This document shows positions 7,726 through 16,262 of a stretch of DNA of 64,000 nucleotides, piece after piece; positions within the stretch are counted from its first letter, which is position 1, and the number at the start of each line of letters is the position of its first letter. The notes under the pieces are model-generated. The model was not told the origin of the DNA and did no database searches. It saw nothing but the letters and a program-made list of their open reading frames with translations. The DNA lies in assembly GCF_014297445.1 (NCBI RefSeq), contig NZ_JACORU010000005.1, positions 1 through 64,000 on the forward strand, in the 5' to 3' direction. The position numbers and the translations under genes are program-made. This DNA is from Ramlibacter albus (GTDB taxonomy: Bacteria; Pseudomonadota; Gammaproteobacteria; Burkholderiales; Burkholderiaceae_C).

Positions 7726-8559
7726 ATGAAAACCATCACGCTGCCCAGCGGTGAAACAGTGCCTGCGCTGGGCCAAGGCACATGGATGCTCGGCGACGAC
7801 CCGGCTCGCCGCCAGGAAGAGATAGCGACCATCCAGCTTGGTATCGACCTGGGGCTCACGCTGGTGGACACGGCAGAGATGTACGGCGACGGCCGCAGCG
7901 AGTCGCTCGTCGGCGAGGCCATCGCGAGGCGGCGCGACGACGTGTTCCTGGTCAGCAAGGTCTATCCGCACAACGCTTCGCGCGCCGCGATGCGCCGCTC
8001 GTGCGAGGCGAGCCTGCGCCGGCTGCGCGTGGAAACGCTGGACCTGTACCTGCTGCACTGGGAGGGCAGCGTTCCGCTCGGCGAAACCGTGGAGGCTTTC
8101 GAGGCGTTGCAGCGGGCGGGGAAGATCCGGCAATGGGGCGTCAGCAATTTCGACACGGATGCGATGGAGCGCCTCTGGCGCACGCCCGGCGGCGATGCGT
8201 GCCAGACGAACCAGGTGCTCTACAACCTCGGCAGCCGCGGCATCGAGTGGGACCTGCTGCCCGCCATGCGCGCTCGCGGGCTGCCCGTCATGGCGTATTC
8301 GCCGTTCGACCAGGGGCGGCTGCTGCGCAACGCGAAGCTCGTGCGGTTCGCCCGCGCGTGCGGGATGACGCCTGCGCAGGTGGCGCTGGCGTGGCTGCTT
8401 GCGCGTGACGGGGTGATTGCGATCCCGAAGACGGGGCGGCGGCAGGCGCTGGAAGAGAACGTTGCGGCTTCCGCGCGACCGCTGTCCGCCGACGAGCTGG
8501 CCGAACTGGACAAGGTGTTTGCGCCGCCCGCGGGTGCGACGCCGCTTGCGATGCTGTGA
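7726..8559 (+). CDS. yeaE: aldo/keto reductase (YeaE-like)
   Basis: A 277-residue NADPH-dependent aldo/keto reductase closely resembling E. coli YeaE, which reduces methylglyoxal and related aldehydes. The catalytic tetrad is intact: Asp48 and Tyr53 (DTAEMYGDG), Lys78 (VSKVYP) and His111 (LYLLHWEG). The Ser/Asn substrate-side motif (WGVSNF) and the cofactor-binding IPKTGRR segment are present. Length is normal for this subgroup. The start is the ATG preceding TITLPSGETVPALGQGTW, where the family alignment begins. Its stop overlaps a possible GTG start for the GrpB-like gene downstream, so the two are probably cotranscribed. Confidence 0.88.
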   Translation: MKTITLPSGETVPALGQGTWMLGDDPARRQEEIATIQLGIDLGLTLVDTAEMYGDGRSESLVGEAIARRRDDVFLVSKVYPHNASRAAMRRSCEASLRRLRVETLDLYLLHWEGSVPLGETVEAFEALQRAGKIRQWGVSNFDTDAMERLWRTPGGDACQTNQVLYNLGSRGIEWDLLPAMRARGLPVMAYSPFDQGRLLRNAKLVRFARACGMTPAQVALAWLLARDGVIAIPKTGRRQALEENVAASARPLSADELAELDKVFAPPAGATPLAML

Positions 8560-8561
8560 CC

Positions 8562-9095
8562 ATGGGTGACGATCTCGACCGGGCGATCCACGAGGACATC
8601 GTGCTCGTTCCCCACCGCCCCGAGTGGGCGATGGCGTTCGAGCGCGAGAAGGAGCGCCTGCTCGGCCTCTACCCTCGTGAGTTCGTGCAGATCGAACACT
8701 TCGGCAGCACCGCCGTCCCGGGCATGCCGGCCAAACCGATCATCGACATGCTTGCGGGCGTGGCTGCCATGAGCAGTGCGGACGCATTGCTGGAGTCGCT
8801 GCTGTCCAACGGCTACACGACCTCGCGCGAGTTCAACGCGATGCTGCATGACCGCAAGTGGTTGATGCGCGCCAGGGACGGGCGGCGCACCCACCACCTC
8901 CACATCGTGGAGTACGGGGGCATGCAGTGGCGAGACCGGCTGCGCTTCCGTGATGCGTTGAGGCAATCGCCGGGGCTCGCGCAGTCGTATGCGGAGCGGA
9001 AGGCGCGCCTTGCCGTCGCGCATCGGGGTGACCGGGAAGCCTATACGGACGCGAAGAGCGGGTTCGTGGCGCGCGTGCTTGCGTTGCAGCCGTGA
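8562..9095 (+). CDS. GrpB-family nucleotidyltransferase-fold protein
   Basis: A 177-residue member of the GrpB/UPF0157 family. It carries the characteristic motifs VLVPHRPEW near the N-terminus, IEHFGSTAVPGMPAKPIIDML in the first third (a nucleotidyltransferase-like GS-x-D arrangement) and a later HHLHIVEYGG. The family's substrate is not established. An ATG at 8562 was used; a GTG at 8556 overlapping the previous stop as GTGA would add two residues and is also credible. It lies 2 bases after the aldo/keto reductase and is probably coupled to it. Confidence 0.85.
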   Translation: MGDDLDRAIHEDIVLVPHRPEWAMAFEREKERLLGLYPREFVQIEHFGSTAVPGMPAKPIIDMLAGVAAMSSADALLESLLSNGYTTSREFNAMLHDRKWLMRARDGRRTHHLHIVEYGGMQWRDRLRFRDALRQSPGLAQSYAERKARLAVAHRGDREAYTDAKSGFVARVLALQP

Positions 9096-9103
9096 TCGCC
9101 CGG

Positions 9104-9370
9104 CTACGGACGACTCCTTTTGCCGCGCGCCTTAGTAGAAGATGCCACCAAGGCCTGCGCCTCCTTCACCCTGCTGCCCACGAACCGCGTCCAGAAGTGC
9201 TCGTCGTGCATCCGGTCCTTGTAGAAGGGCACGGAAGAGAGCCGTTCTTTGTACAGTCGTGACGCCAGGAGGACCAGCTGCTCGAAGTCCTCCTTGCCCG
9301 AGTAGGCGGGCGATATCACCCGCTCCGAGAGGGGAACGGTCAGGCGCTTGGAACTGGCGAGCGTGGACAT
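9104..9370 (-). CDS. small basic hypothetical protein
   Basis: An 88-residue cytoplasmic protein (starting MSTLASSKRLTVPLSER) with a central amphipathic helix (EDFEQLVLLASRLYKERLSS) and a basic tail KARGKRSRP. I do not recognise the family. The ATG at 9370 was preferred over a longer frame to 9526 because the extra N-terminus is Arg/Gln-rich and looks non-coding. No strong ribosome-binding site is visible. The 225 bases upstream (9371-9595) contain no gene or repeat that I could support. Confidence 0.45.
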   Translation of the reverse strand: MSTLASSKRLTVPLSERVISPAYSGKEDFEQLVLLASRLYKERLSSVPFYKDRMHDEHFWTRFVGSRVKEAQALVASSTKARGKRSRP

Positions 9371-9595
9371 CGTAGGTGATCGAGTTTGCCGCTGGTTCGG
9401 CAGCAGGCCAGTTCGAGCAACGTTGTTGCAAGTGACTCGGCGGGATCTGCGTTGGCGATGGGGTTCGGAGCCTCCATTGCTCAATTCTGCCTCCAGTCCT
9501 CGAGGCCCAGCCAAGGTAGCGTCCACGCGAGCCCAATGCGCACAGGGAGCCTCCTACACTCCGGCCCATGCGCCGGTATCGGATCAACGCCGCCG

Positions 9596-10218
9596 TTACC
9601 TCGCGCTGAACTGCCAGCCGCTGCCATACCGCAGTTCGGTGAACGCAAGCGGGCGCGGCTGCCCCGCCGGCAGCACGATGTGCCAGAGGTGATCGAACTC
9701 GTTGCGTGGGTAGCAGCTGTTGTCCGTGCACGGAACGGGAATGCCGAGGCGGTTCAGCACCGCGTAGATGTTCTCGCTGTTCAGTGCCGCCAGGGCCACA
9801 CTCCCGGGCGGAAGCGACAGCAACGCGTGCGCAATCGGCTCGATCGGGGCACGGCGCGAAGTCTGGTCGGTCACTGGCTGCCCTTCCAGCATGGAACCGG
9901 GCTTCGGGAGCTGGACGATCTCCAGCGCGTGCACTTGCGCGATGCCATCAAGCATCTGCCTGGCCCGCACCTGTGCGTGGCGAAGAGATGCGTGAAGCGC
10001 ACGCCCTTCACTGTTTCGGCGAGTTGTTGCGCCCGCGCGCGGCCCTGCGCGCTGAGCGGCAGCGTCTCGGGCCGTGAAGCGTCTGTCTCGGCGTGGCGCA
10101 CGATGATCACGGTCACCGGCTTCTGCGCGCCACCAGGTGCGAGGGAGCTGCTGGATTCCGGCGTCGTGCTGCACGCAGCAACAAAGGTGGCAGCCGCCAG
10201 GACGAACAATGTTTTCAT
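9596..10218 (-). pseudogene. frameshifted histidine phosphatase lipoprotein
   Basis: The 5' part encodes a lipoprotein signal (MKTLFVLAAATFVAACSTT, lipobox VAAC) and the histidine phosphatase signature VTVIIVRHAETD, running to RFTHLFATH. The rest of the fold (VRARQMLDGIAQVHALEIVQLP, SVALAALNSENIYAVLNRLG, FDHLWHIVL) continues in another frame, with the switch near position 9975-9985. One inserted or two missing bases explain it. Without the shift it would be a periplasmic SixA/phosphoglycerate-mutase-like phosphatase of about 200 residues. Either a recent pseudogene or a sequencing error. The DUF938 methyltransferase gene ends 5 bases upstream on the same strand. Confidence 0.8.
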
Positions 10219-10223
10219 CCGTA

Positions 10224-10826
10224 TCACCCCCGCTCGAACACGAGCAACAGGTTGTTCGCAGGCATCGGTTGCCGCCGCGTCAAGGCGAGGCCATTGCGCG
10301 CGGCCTGAGCAGCAACATCATCCAGCTGCCGAATCCCCCACGACGGATCCCGCGCCCGCAAGCTCTCGTCGAACTCAAGGTTGCTCGGGGCCGTCGTGAC
10401 GTTCTTCTCGAAGTAGGGCCCATACGTCACCAGCACGCCGCCAGCCGCGAGGTGCCGTGCGGCTCCGGCCATGAGCCCGACGCACGCCTCCCAAGGCGCG
10501 ATGTGGATCATGTTCGCGCAGAAGATCGCGTCGAACTTGCCCGTCACCGGCCACTGCGGCTGCATCACGTCGAGCCACAGGGGAGGCAGCACATTGCCCA
10601 ACCCGGACTGCGCAGCCCTCTCGGCGATGACGGGCACCATGTCCGCATCGAAGTCCGTCGGCTGCCACGTCCACCCGGGCAGGCCGGCGGCGAACCACAC
10701 CGTGTGCTGCCCCGTCCCCGAAGCGATCTCCAGCGCGGTGCCGCGCTCACCCAGGAGGGCCCTGAGCTGCGCAAGGATGGGCTCCTTGTTGCGGTCGGCG
10801 GGCGCGCTGTGGGGGAGGGTGGACAT
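10224..10826 (-). CDS. DUF938 SAM-dependent methyltransferase-like protein
   Basis: A 200-residue class I methyltransferase-fold protein of the DUF938 family. SAM-binding motif I is ALEIASGTGQHTVWFA (about residues 31-46), followed by motif II WQPTDFDADMVPV and the family hallmark FDAIFCANMIHIAPWEAC. The C-terminal strand LLLVFERG is present, so the protein is complete. The methyl acceptor is unknown. It is immediately followed by the broken phosphatase gene on the same strand, suggesting a former two-gene operon. Confidence 0.88.
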   Translation of the reverse strand: MSTLPHSAPADRNKEPILAQLRALLGERGTALEIASGTGQHTVWFAAGLPGWTWQPTDFDADMVPVIAERAAQSGLGNVLPPLWLDVMQPQWPVTGKFDAIFCANMIHIAPWEACVGLMAGAARHLAAGGVLVTYGPYFEKNVTTAPSNLEFDESLRARDPSWGIRQLDDVAAQAARNGLALTRRQPMPANNLLLVFERG

Positions 10827-10891
10827 GACGAGCGAGGCTCAGGATAACGCCGAAAGCGCACATACTCCACCCAGCCCCCAAGGAGCCCACC

Positions 10892-11098
10892 ATGTCCAGC
10901 CACGTCTACAAGATCCTCGAACTCACGGGTTCGTCGCCCACCGGCATCGAGGATGCGGTGAACACCGCGCTCGCCAAGGCCAGCGAAACCGTTCGCAACC
11001 TGCAGTGGTTCCAGGTCGTCGAAACGCGCGGCCACATCCAGGGCGGCAAGGTCGCCCACTGGCAGGTCACGCTCAAGGTCGGCTTTACGCTCGAGTGA
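10892..11098 (+). CDS. dodecin family flavin-binding protein
   Basis: A 68-residue dodecin, a small protein that assembles into a hollow dodecamer storing flavin or related cofactors. The whole sequence matches the family: [27 protein letters not shown], the conserved flavin-stacking Trp in [14 protein letters not shown], and the closing strand [15 protein letters not shown]. Length is normal. The start follows AAGGAG. It is monocistronic, divergent from the DUF938 gene and convergent with a small lipoprotein. Confidence 0.93.
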   Translation: MSSHVYKILELTGSSPTGIEDAVNTALAKASETVRNLQWFQVVETRGHIQGGKVAHWQVTLKVGFTLE

Positions 11099-11104
11099 CA
11101 GGGA

Positions 11105-11284
11105 TCAGCGCCCGCACGACCCCAGCCACGGGTCGTAGCACCAGACGGTGGCGGGCGCCATTGGTGCGCCCATCACCACGACGGTCGGCATCGGTGAAGT
11201 GACGACGGCTGCGCGTTGCGGCGGTGCCGTGCTGCACGCGGCGAGACCGGCCACGACGATGAGAGAGAAGAGGATCCTGGACAT
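11105..11284 (-). CDS. small lipoprotein
   Basis: A 59-residue protein starting MSRILFSLIVVAGLAACSTAPP, a textbook lipoprotein signal with lipobox LAAC at residues 16-19. About 40 residues of mature peptide rich in Val, Pro and Met follow, ending WCYDPWLGSCGR with two cysteines that could pair. No family recognised. An in-frame ATG at 11308 would add eight residues before the signal and was rejected. The segment PTVVVMGAP recalls PTVVMGAP in the secreted protein at 35756, possibly by chance. Confidence 0.6.
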   Translation of the reverse strand: MSRILFSLIVVAGLAACSTAPPQRAAVVTSPMPTVVVMGAPMAPATVWCYDPWLGSCGR

Positions 11285-11376
11285 CGCATTGCTCCTTGGT
11301 CCCAGCATCGGTCGCGGACACCCGCTTCGCAGTGGGAATAACGACTGACCTCATGTCGGTGTGGACAGGCTGAGCA

Positions 11377-11946
11377 GTGCGCCATGCGGGTTCCCACACG
11401 TTCGAGGACTTCGTCGCTGCCGCGCGCCAGAAGACGCTGGCCGTCGGCAACGGCGGCAACGGCTCCACTTGGCACCTCGCGGCGGCGTCTATCGAGGAGA
11501 AGACCGGCCTGAAGTTCACGCACGTGCCGTTTGGCGGTGCGGCGCCGGCGATCCTGTCGCTGCTCGGTGGCCACCTCGACGCGGTGACCGTGAGCGCCGC
11601 CGAAGTGTCGACGCACGTAGCGGGCGGCAAGCTGAAGGTGCTCGCGGTCATGGGCGACCAGCGCATCAAGGGTTTCGAGAAGGTGCCCACGCTGAAGGAG
11701 CGCGGTGTCGACGTGGTGATGGGCACGTTCCGCGGCCTCGCGGTTCCCAAGGGCACGCCGCAGGACGTCGTGGATGCCTTGCGCGCGGCCACCGCGAAGA
11801 CGGCGCGCGAGCAGTCCCTGCTCGACGCGCTCGACAAGCAGAACATGGGCTATGCGTATGCCGAAGGCGATGCGTTCCGGCAGCTGATGGCACGCGACCA
11901 TGCGACGTTCAAGACGCTGATCGGGAAGCTTGGGATCAAGCCGTAG
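11377..11946 (+). pseudogene. N-terminally truncated Bug/TctC-type binding protein
   Basis: About 185 residues match the C-terminal 60 percent of tripartite tricarboxylate transporter binding proteins. Recognisable segments are TLAVGNGGNGSTWHLAAASIEEKTG, FTHVPFGGAAPAILSLLGGHLDAV, KVPTLKERG and the closing ATFKTLIGKLGIKP. Family members are about 320 residues with a signal peptide. Here the signal and the first domain (normally containing the VPFPAGG-type motif) are absent, and no upstream frame supplies them. The reading frame is otherwise open. I interpret it as a deletion remnant rather than a functional protein. Confidence 0.8.
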
Positions 11947-12018
11947 CGTCTTCGTGCAAGGCCGCCACCGCGCCCGCGAGCCCGCGAGCTCGTGATCGGG
12001 AACGGCCGCTTGAGGGCT

Positions 12019-12384
12019 TCAGGTCCCCGCAACCAGCCTGGCTTGTGCGTCCTGGAACGCCCGCTCCAGCGTCTGGGCGCTGGCGAGCTCTTTCTGGATC
12101 CGCGCCACGGCCTCGGGCGCACGGTCCGCGGGGTCCTCGATGGCGAGTTCGATCAGCGTCAATGCATAAGTCAGGCGCTCCCCGTGCAAGGCGCCGAGTG
12201 CGTGCATCAGGTGCACGGATTCCCAGGCGTCGGGCTCCCGGCCGTCGGCGACACGGATTTCCTTGAGGACCGCCAGCGCGAATGCGGCGACGACCTGGAC
12301 CTTCTGGTCCCTGTTCATCTCCCGGAAGGCGCGGTCGGTGGGGGCGAGGTTGTAAAGCTGGTCTCGGTTCATGAGCCTGCCCAT
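12019..12384 (-). CDS. hypothetical helical cytoplasmic protein
   Basis: A 121-residue protein predicted to be almost entirely helical. Its N-terminal part is MNRDQLYNLAPTDRAFREMNRDQKVQVVAAFALAV in form, the middle carries WESVHLMHALGALHGERLTYAL, and a C-terminal coiled-coil-like stretch is rich in Ala, Gln and Glu. I do not recognise a family. The start may be the ATG at 12384 or 12372; neither has a strong ribosome-binding site. It is divergent from the GntR regulator gene, with 47 bases between the starts. Confidence 0.55.
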   Translation of the reverse strand: MGRLMNRDQLYNLAPTDRAFREMNRDQKVQVVAAFALAVLKEIRVADGREPDAWESVHLMHALGALHGERLTYALTLIELAIEDPADRAPEAVARIQKELASAQTLERAFQDAQARLVAGT

Positions 12385-12431
12385 TATTCCAGTGCACGGC
12401 GACCGCGTCGCGCAGGTTCACAATTGCGCCT

Positions 12432-13130
12432 ATGACTTCGCCCCGCCTCAACACGATCGAGCGCAGCACGCTCTGGGACCGTGCCTATGTCGCCCTGAAG
12501 GACGCGATCCTGGCGGGCAAGTTCGCGCCGGGCAGCCGCGTGGTGCTGCGCCAGGTGGCCGACGACCTGGGCATCAGCCTCACGCCGGTGCGCGATGCCG
12601 TGAACCACCTCATCGCCGAGAAGGTGCTCGATCGCGGCGGCCTCGGCCCCGGCGGTGCGGCGATCGTGCCGCTGCTGGATGCGGACCAGTTCAGCCAGCT
12701 CATGACCATCCGCAGCAGCCTCGAACCCATGGCTGCCCAGGCGGCGGCGGCGCACACCACCGCCGAGGGCTTGCACGCCGTCGAGCGCCTGCTCGTGGAG
12801 ATGAAGCGCTCGGTGCAGGAGAACCGCACCGAGCAGTACCTGCAGGCGCACTACCAGTTCCACTTCCGCATCTACGAGATGTGCCACATGCCCATCGTGG
12901 AAGAGATCATCGAGAACGCCTGGCTGCGCTGCGCGCCCACGCTGCGCCTGGCCTTGCCCGAATACATCCCGGGCCTGAAGCGCTACGAGTGCCACGTTGC
13001 CACGCTCGCCGCGCTCGCCCGCGGCGACGGCGCGTCGGCGGCGGCGGCCATCCGCTCCGACATCGAGAGCGCGCGCGAGGACATCACGGCCCTGCTCGTG
13101 CAGCAGCAGGAACGGCGCGCCCACGGCTGA
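12432..13130 (+). CDS. GntR family transcriptional regulator (FCD type)
   Basis: A 232-residue FadR-subfamily repressor. The winged helix-turn-helix spans about residues 12-75 (AYVALKDAILAGKFAPGSRVVLRQVADDLGISLTPVRDAV). A C-terminal FCD ligand-binding domain follows, with metal-binding histidines in HYQFHFRIYEMCHMP and ECHVATLAAL. Such regulators usually sense the organic acid handled by the adjacent operon. The Bug protein and enzyme genes begin 104 bases downstream on the same strand, and a palindrome at 13182-13191 in that gap is a candidate operator. Confidence 0.9.
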   Translation: MTSPRLNTIERSTLWDRAYVALKDAILAGKFAPGSRVVLRQVADDLGISLTPVRDAVNHLIAEKVLDRGGLGPGGAAIVPLLDADQFSQLMTIRSSLEPMAAQAAAAHTTAEGLHAVERLLVEMKRSVQENRTEQYLQAHYQFHFRIYEMCHMPIVEEIIENAWLRCAPTLRLALPEYIPGLKRYECHVATLAALARGDGASAAAAIRSDIESAREDITALLVQQQERRAHG

Positions 13131-13181
13131 GGCGGCATGCCCCGGCGCTGCGGCGGGACATCCAAGCTCGGCTTTGTTGTT

Positions 13182-13191
13182 TGTTATAACA
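13182..13191. promoter_or_regulatory. palindrome, candidate GntR operator
   Basis: TGTTATAACA is a perfect 10-base palindrome in an unusually A/T-rich patch between the GntR gene and the Bug gene, 43 bases before the Bug start codon. FadR-type regulators commonly bind short palindromes of this kind. The assignment is by position only. Confidence 0.4.
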
Positions 13192-13233
13192 TTGCGCCTG
13201 AGTCCAGCCCAGACCTCACCAGGAGACACCCCC

Positions 13234-14211
13234 ATGCGCAAATTCATTGCCCGCCTCGCGGCGGCCGCCCTGACTGCCGCCTGCCTTGCCGCAAGCGCCG
13301 CCGACCCGTTCCCCAACAAGGAGATCAAGCTCGTCGTGCCGTGGAACGCCGGCGGCTCGAACGACATCGCCGCGCGCCAGCTGTCGAGCATCCTGGCCGA
13401 AGACGGCATCCGCCTGATCGTCGAGAACGTGCCGGGCGCCACCGGCTCCATCGGCATGACCAAGGTCGCCAACGCCGAGCCGGACGGCTACACCATCGGC
13501 ATGGGCACCAGCTCCACGCTCGCGCTGATCGCGCAGGGCCTGACGCCGCTGAAGAACGAGCAGTTCGCGCCGATCGCGCGCGTCACGCTCGACCCGCTGG
13601 TGCTGCTGGTGCCGACGGGCGCCCCGTACGCCAAGGACCTGCCCACCTTCCTCGACTACGTGAAGAAGAACCCCGGCAAGGTGTCGATCGGCACGCCCGG
13701 CAACAACAACCTCAACCACATCTTCGCCGTGATGACGGGCCGCGCCGCCGGCACCGAGATCATCGCCGTGCCGTACACCGGCGGCGCCAAGGTGATCACC
13801 GACCTGGCCGGCAAGCAGATCCAGGCCGCCGTGCTCAAGCCCTCCGAGAGCAAGGGCCAGATCGACGCCGGGCTGGTCAAGCCCATCGCGGTGTTCGCCA
13901 ACGAGCGCCTGAAGAACCTGAAGGACGTGCCGACCTTCAAGGAAAAGGGCTACGACGTGTTCCCGTACGGCCCGCTGGTGCAGATGGCCTACCTCGTCGC
14001 GCCGGCCGGCACGCCGGCACCCGTGCGCGAGAAGCTCACGCAGATCTTCCACAAGGCCATCCAGAGCCCGAAGTTCCGCCAGCCGACGGAAGCCGCCGGC
14101 GCCGTCGTAGACGACGTCACCGGTGCCGCACTCGAGCGCGAGATCAACAACGTCCAGAAGTCGCTCAACGAAGTGGGCAAGAAGGTCTTCGTGGCCGAGA
14201 AGAAGCAGTAA
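13234..14211 (+). CDS. Bug/TctC-family tripartite tricarboxylate transporter binding protein
   Basis: A 325-residue periplasmic binding protein. The signal peptide MRKFIARLAAAALTAACLAASA is followed directly by the family start DPFPNKEIKLVVPWNAGGSNDIAAR. The carboxylate-binding motifs are in place: NVPGATGSIGMTKVANAEPDGYT, NPGKVSIGTPGNNN and IAVPYTGGAKVITDLAGKQ. The family binds C4-C6 carboxylates or related acids for TctAB permeases. No permease genes are present here, so it must share one encoded elsewhere or act as a sensor. AGGAGAC precedes the ATG. First gene of the GntR-controlled operon, 4 bases from the next gene. Confidence 0.93.
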   Translation: MRKFIARLAAAALTAACLAASAADPFPNKEIKLVVPWNAGGSNDIAARQLSSILAEDGIRLIVENVPGATGSIGMTKVANAEPDGYTIGMGTSSTLALIAQGLTPLKNEQFAPIARVTLDPLVLLVPTGAPYAKDLPTFLDYVKKNPGKVSIGTPGNNNLNHIFAVMTGRAAGTEIIAVPYTGGAKVITDLAGKQIQAAVLKPSESKGQIDAGLVKPIAVFANERLKNLKDVPTFKEKGYDVFPYGPLVQMAYLVAPAGTPAPVREKLTQIFHKAIQSPKFRQPTEAAGAVVDDVTGAALEREINNVQKSLNEVGKKVFVAEKKQ

Positions 14212-14215
14212 CGCC

Positions 14216-15364
14216 ATGACCACGTCCACCATCAAGAAAGTCACCTGCCACGTGGTCTCCGCGCCCGTGGAGCGCCCCTTCACCTCGTCGCGCGGCTGGC
14301 TGTACAAGACCCGCGGTTCGTGCATCGTGGAGATCGAGACCAGCGACGGCATCGTCGGCTGGGGCGAGTGCTACGGCCCCTCGGCCGTGGCCAAGGCCTT
14401 CATCGACACGCAGTTCGGCCCGCGCATCATCGGCCGCGACGCCTTCGACGTGGAGGTGATCTGGGAAGACCTGTACAACCGCATCAAGGACTACGGCACC
14501 ACCGGCATGGCGATCTCGGCGCTCTCGGGCATCGACATCGCGCTGTGGGACATCATCGGCAAGTCCACCAACAAGCCGATCCACAAGCTGATCGGCGGCG
14601 CCTACCGCAGCGAGGTCACCTGCTACGCCACGGGCCTCTACTTCATCGACATGGACCGCCTCATCGAGGAAGCGGTGGAAGAGGGGTGCGAGTTCGCCGA
14701 GCAGGGCTTCCAGGCCATCAAGATGAAGATCGGCCTGGGCGACCCCAAGCTGGACATCCGCCGCGTGGCCGCGGTGCGCGAGGCGATCGGCGACAAGGTG
14801 CGCCTGATGGTCGACGCCAACCACTGCTTCACCGTGCCGCAGGCCATCCGCATCGGCCGCGAGCTGGAGAAGCTGGACATCGAGTGGTTCGAGGAGCCGA
14901 TCTCCCCCGAGGACGTCGACGGCTACATCGAAGTGACGCGCGCGCTGGACATGGCCGTGGCGGGTGGCGAGAACGCCTTCACCCGCTGGGGCTTCCGCGA
15001 CCTGGTCGTGCGCAAGGCGATGGATATCGTGCAGCCGGACGTGTGCGCCGCCGGCGGCATCAGCGAGTGCCGCAAGATCGCCGCGCTGGCGATGACGCAC
15101 GGCGTGGAATGCGTGCCGCATGCCTGGGGCTCCGCCATCGGCGTGGCCGCCACGCTGCACTTCCTGGCCGCGCTGCCGGACCAGCCGCCGTCCTATCGCC
15201 CGATGCCGCCGATGCTGGAGTTCGAGCAATGCGAGAACCCCTTCCGCGACCACCTGTCGCGCGAGCCGATCGTGCAGCAGCGCGGCAAAGTGCAGATCCC
15301 CACGGGCGCGGGCCTGGGCATCGAGATCGACCGCAAGGTCCTCGACAAGTACCGCGTCGGCTGA
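14216..15364 (+). CDS. enolase-superfamily dehydratase (mandelate racemase/muconate lactonizing type)
   Basis: A 382-residue enzyme of the mandelate racemase subgroup, which abstracts an alpha proton of a carboxylate and typically dehydrates sugar acids. Catalytic residues are recognisable: Lys169/Lys171 (AIKMKIG), metal ligands Asp200 (MVDANH), Glu226 (WFEEPI) and Glu252 (GGENAFTRWGF), and His302 (CVPHAWGS). The N-terminal capping domain is complete. The His in VPHAW fits acid-sugar dehydratases of the galactarate/rhamnonate-like class, but the substrate cannot be read from sequence. It is flanked by the Bug protein and the FAH-family hydrolase, consistent with uptake followed by dehydration and cleavage. 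Confidence 0.9.
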   Translation: MTTSTIKKVTCHVVSAPVERPFTSSRGWLYKTRGSCIVEIETSDGIVGWGECYGPSAVAKAFIDTQFGPRIIGRDAFDVEVIWEDLYNRIKDYGTTGMAISALSGIDIALWDIIGKSTNKPIHKLIGGAYRSEVTCYATGLYFIDMDRLIEEAVEEGCEFAEQGFQAIKMKIGLGDPKLDIRRVAAVREAIGDKVRLMVDANHCFTVPQAIRIGRELEKLDIEWFEEPISPEDVDGYIEVTRALDMAVAGGENAFTRWGFRDLVVRKAMDIVQPDVCAAGGISECRKIAALAMTHGVECVPHAWGSAIGVAATLHFLAALPDQPPSYRPMPPMLEFEQCENPFRDHLSREPIVQQRGKVQIPTGAGLGIEIDRKVLDKYRVG

Positions 15365-15368
15365 AGCG

Positions 15369-16262
15369 ATGAGGTTCGTCACCTTCACCGGCGCGTCCGG
15401 CACACCCACCACCGGCGTCGTGCACGGCGAGCAGGTGCTGGACCTCTCGCACCCGGCCTGTGCCGCGATCGTGGGCGGCACGGCCCCCACGCTGCTGCAG
15501 ATGGTGGAGCAGGGCCTCGCGCGCTGGGCCGACCGGCTCTCGAGTGCCGCGGTTCCTGCGCAGGCGCTGCGGCCGCTCGCGCAGGTGAAGCTGCTTGCGC
15601 CGCTGCGCCCCGGCAAGATCGTCGGGGCCGCCTTCAACTTCACCGACGCGCTGGCCGAGCGCAACATGAAGGAGCCGGCCGAGCCGGTCACTTTCGTGCG
15701 CTCCGGCTGCACGGTGGTGGGGCCCGGCGAGCCGATTCTGATTCCGCCCGACGTCGGCAACGTGGGCTACGAAGCGGAGCTCGCGGTGGTGATCGGCAAG
15801 CGCGCGCTGCGCGTGAGCCCCGAGCAGGCGATGCGCTGCGTGGCCGGCTACACCGCGCACAACGACGTGAGCGGCAGCGACCTGGTCAAGGGCGACGGCG
15901 GCAACTTCGTGCGCGGCAAGAACCTGCCGGCATCGTCGCCGCTCGGCCCGTGGATCGCGACGCCGGACGAAGTGCCGGACCCGTACGCCGTGCGCATCCG
16001 CCTCGACATCGATGGGCGGCCGCTGCAAGATGGGTCCACCGCGACGATGCTGTTCCGCATCGCCGAACTGATTTCATACGTCTCGCATCGCATGCCGCTG
16101 GAGCCCGGCGACGTGATCGCAACGGGCACGCCTGCCGGCGTCGCGGCGATGCACACGCCTGCGGCATGGCTTGCTCCGGGACAGACCGTCACGGTGGAAG
16201 TCGAGGGCTTCGGCCGCCTGTCCAACCCGGTGCAAAGAGGGGAGCCTTTCCTTGAAAACTAA
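15369..16262 (+). CDS. fumarylacetoacetate hydrolase family protein
   Basis: A 297-residue FAH-fold enzyme that would hydrolyse or decarboxylate a 2,4-diketo acid. The N-terminal domain (MRFVTFTGASGTPTTGVVHG) leads into the catalytic domain with KIVGAAFNFTDALAE. Acidic metal ligands lie in VGYEAELAVVIGK, and the family motifs GYTAHNDVSGSDL and LEPGDVIATGTPAGV follow. In nonphosphorylative sugar-acid pathways an FAH enzyme follows an enolase-type dehydratase and a dehydrogenase, and both are encoded beside it. The gene starts 4 bases after the previous stop and overlaps the next by 11 bases. Confidence 0.9.
   Translation: MRFVTFTGASGTPTTGVVHGEQVLDLSHPACAAIVGGTAPTLLQMVEQGLARWADRLSSAAVPAQALRPLAQVKLLAPLRPGKIVGAAFNFTDALAERNMKEPAEPVTFVRSGCTVVGPGEPILIPPDVGNVGYEAELAVVIGKRALRVSPEQAMRCVAGYTAHNDVSGSDLVKGDGGNFVRGKNLPASSPLGPWIATPDEVPDPYAVRIRLDIDGRPLQDGSTATMLFRIAELISYVSHRMPLEPGDVIATGTPAGVAAMHTPAAWLAPGQTVTVEVEGFGRLSNPVQRGEPFLEN

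Noticed and set aside
4437-7958. A 1173-codon minus-strand frame opposite the hybrid kinase
   Set aside because: Low-complexity antisense typical of GC-rich genes; it also runs through the real minus-strand gene at 7235-7588 in another frame.
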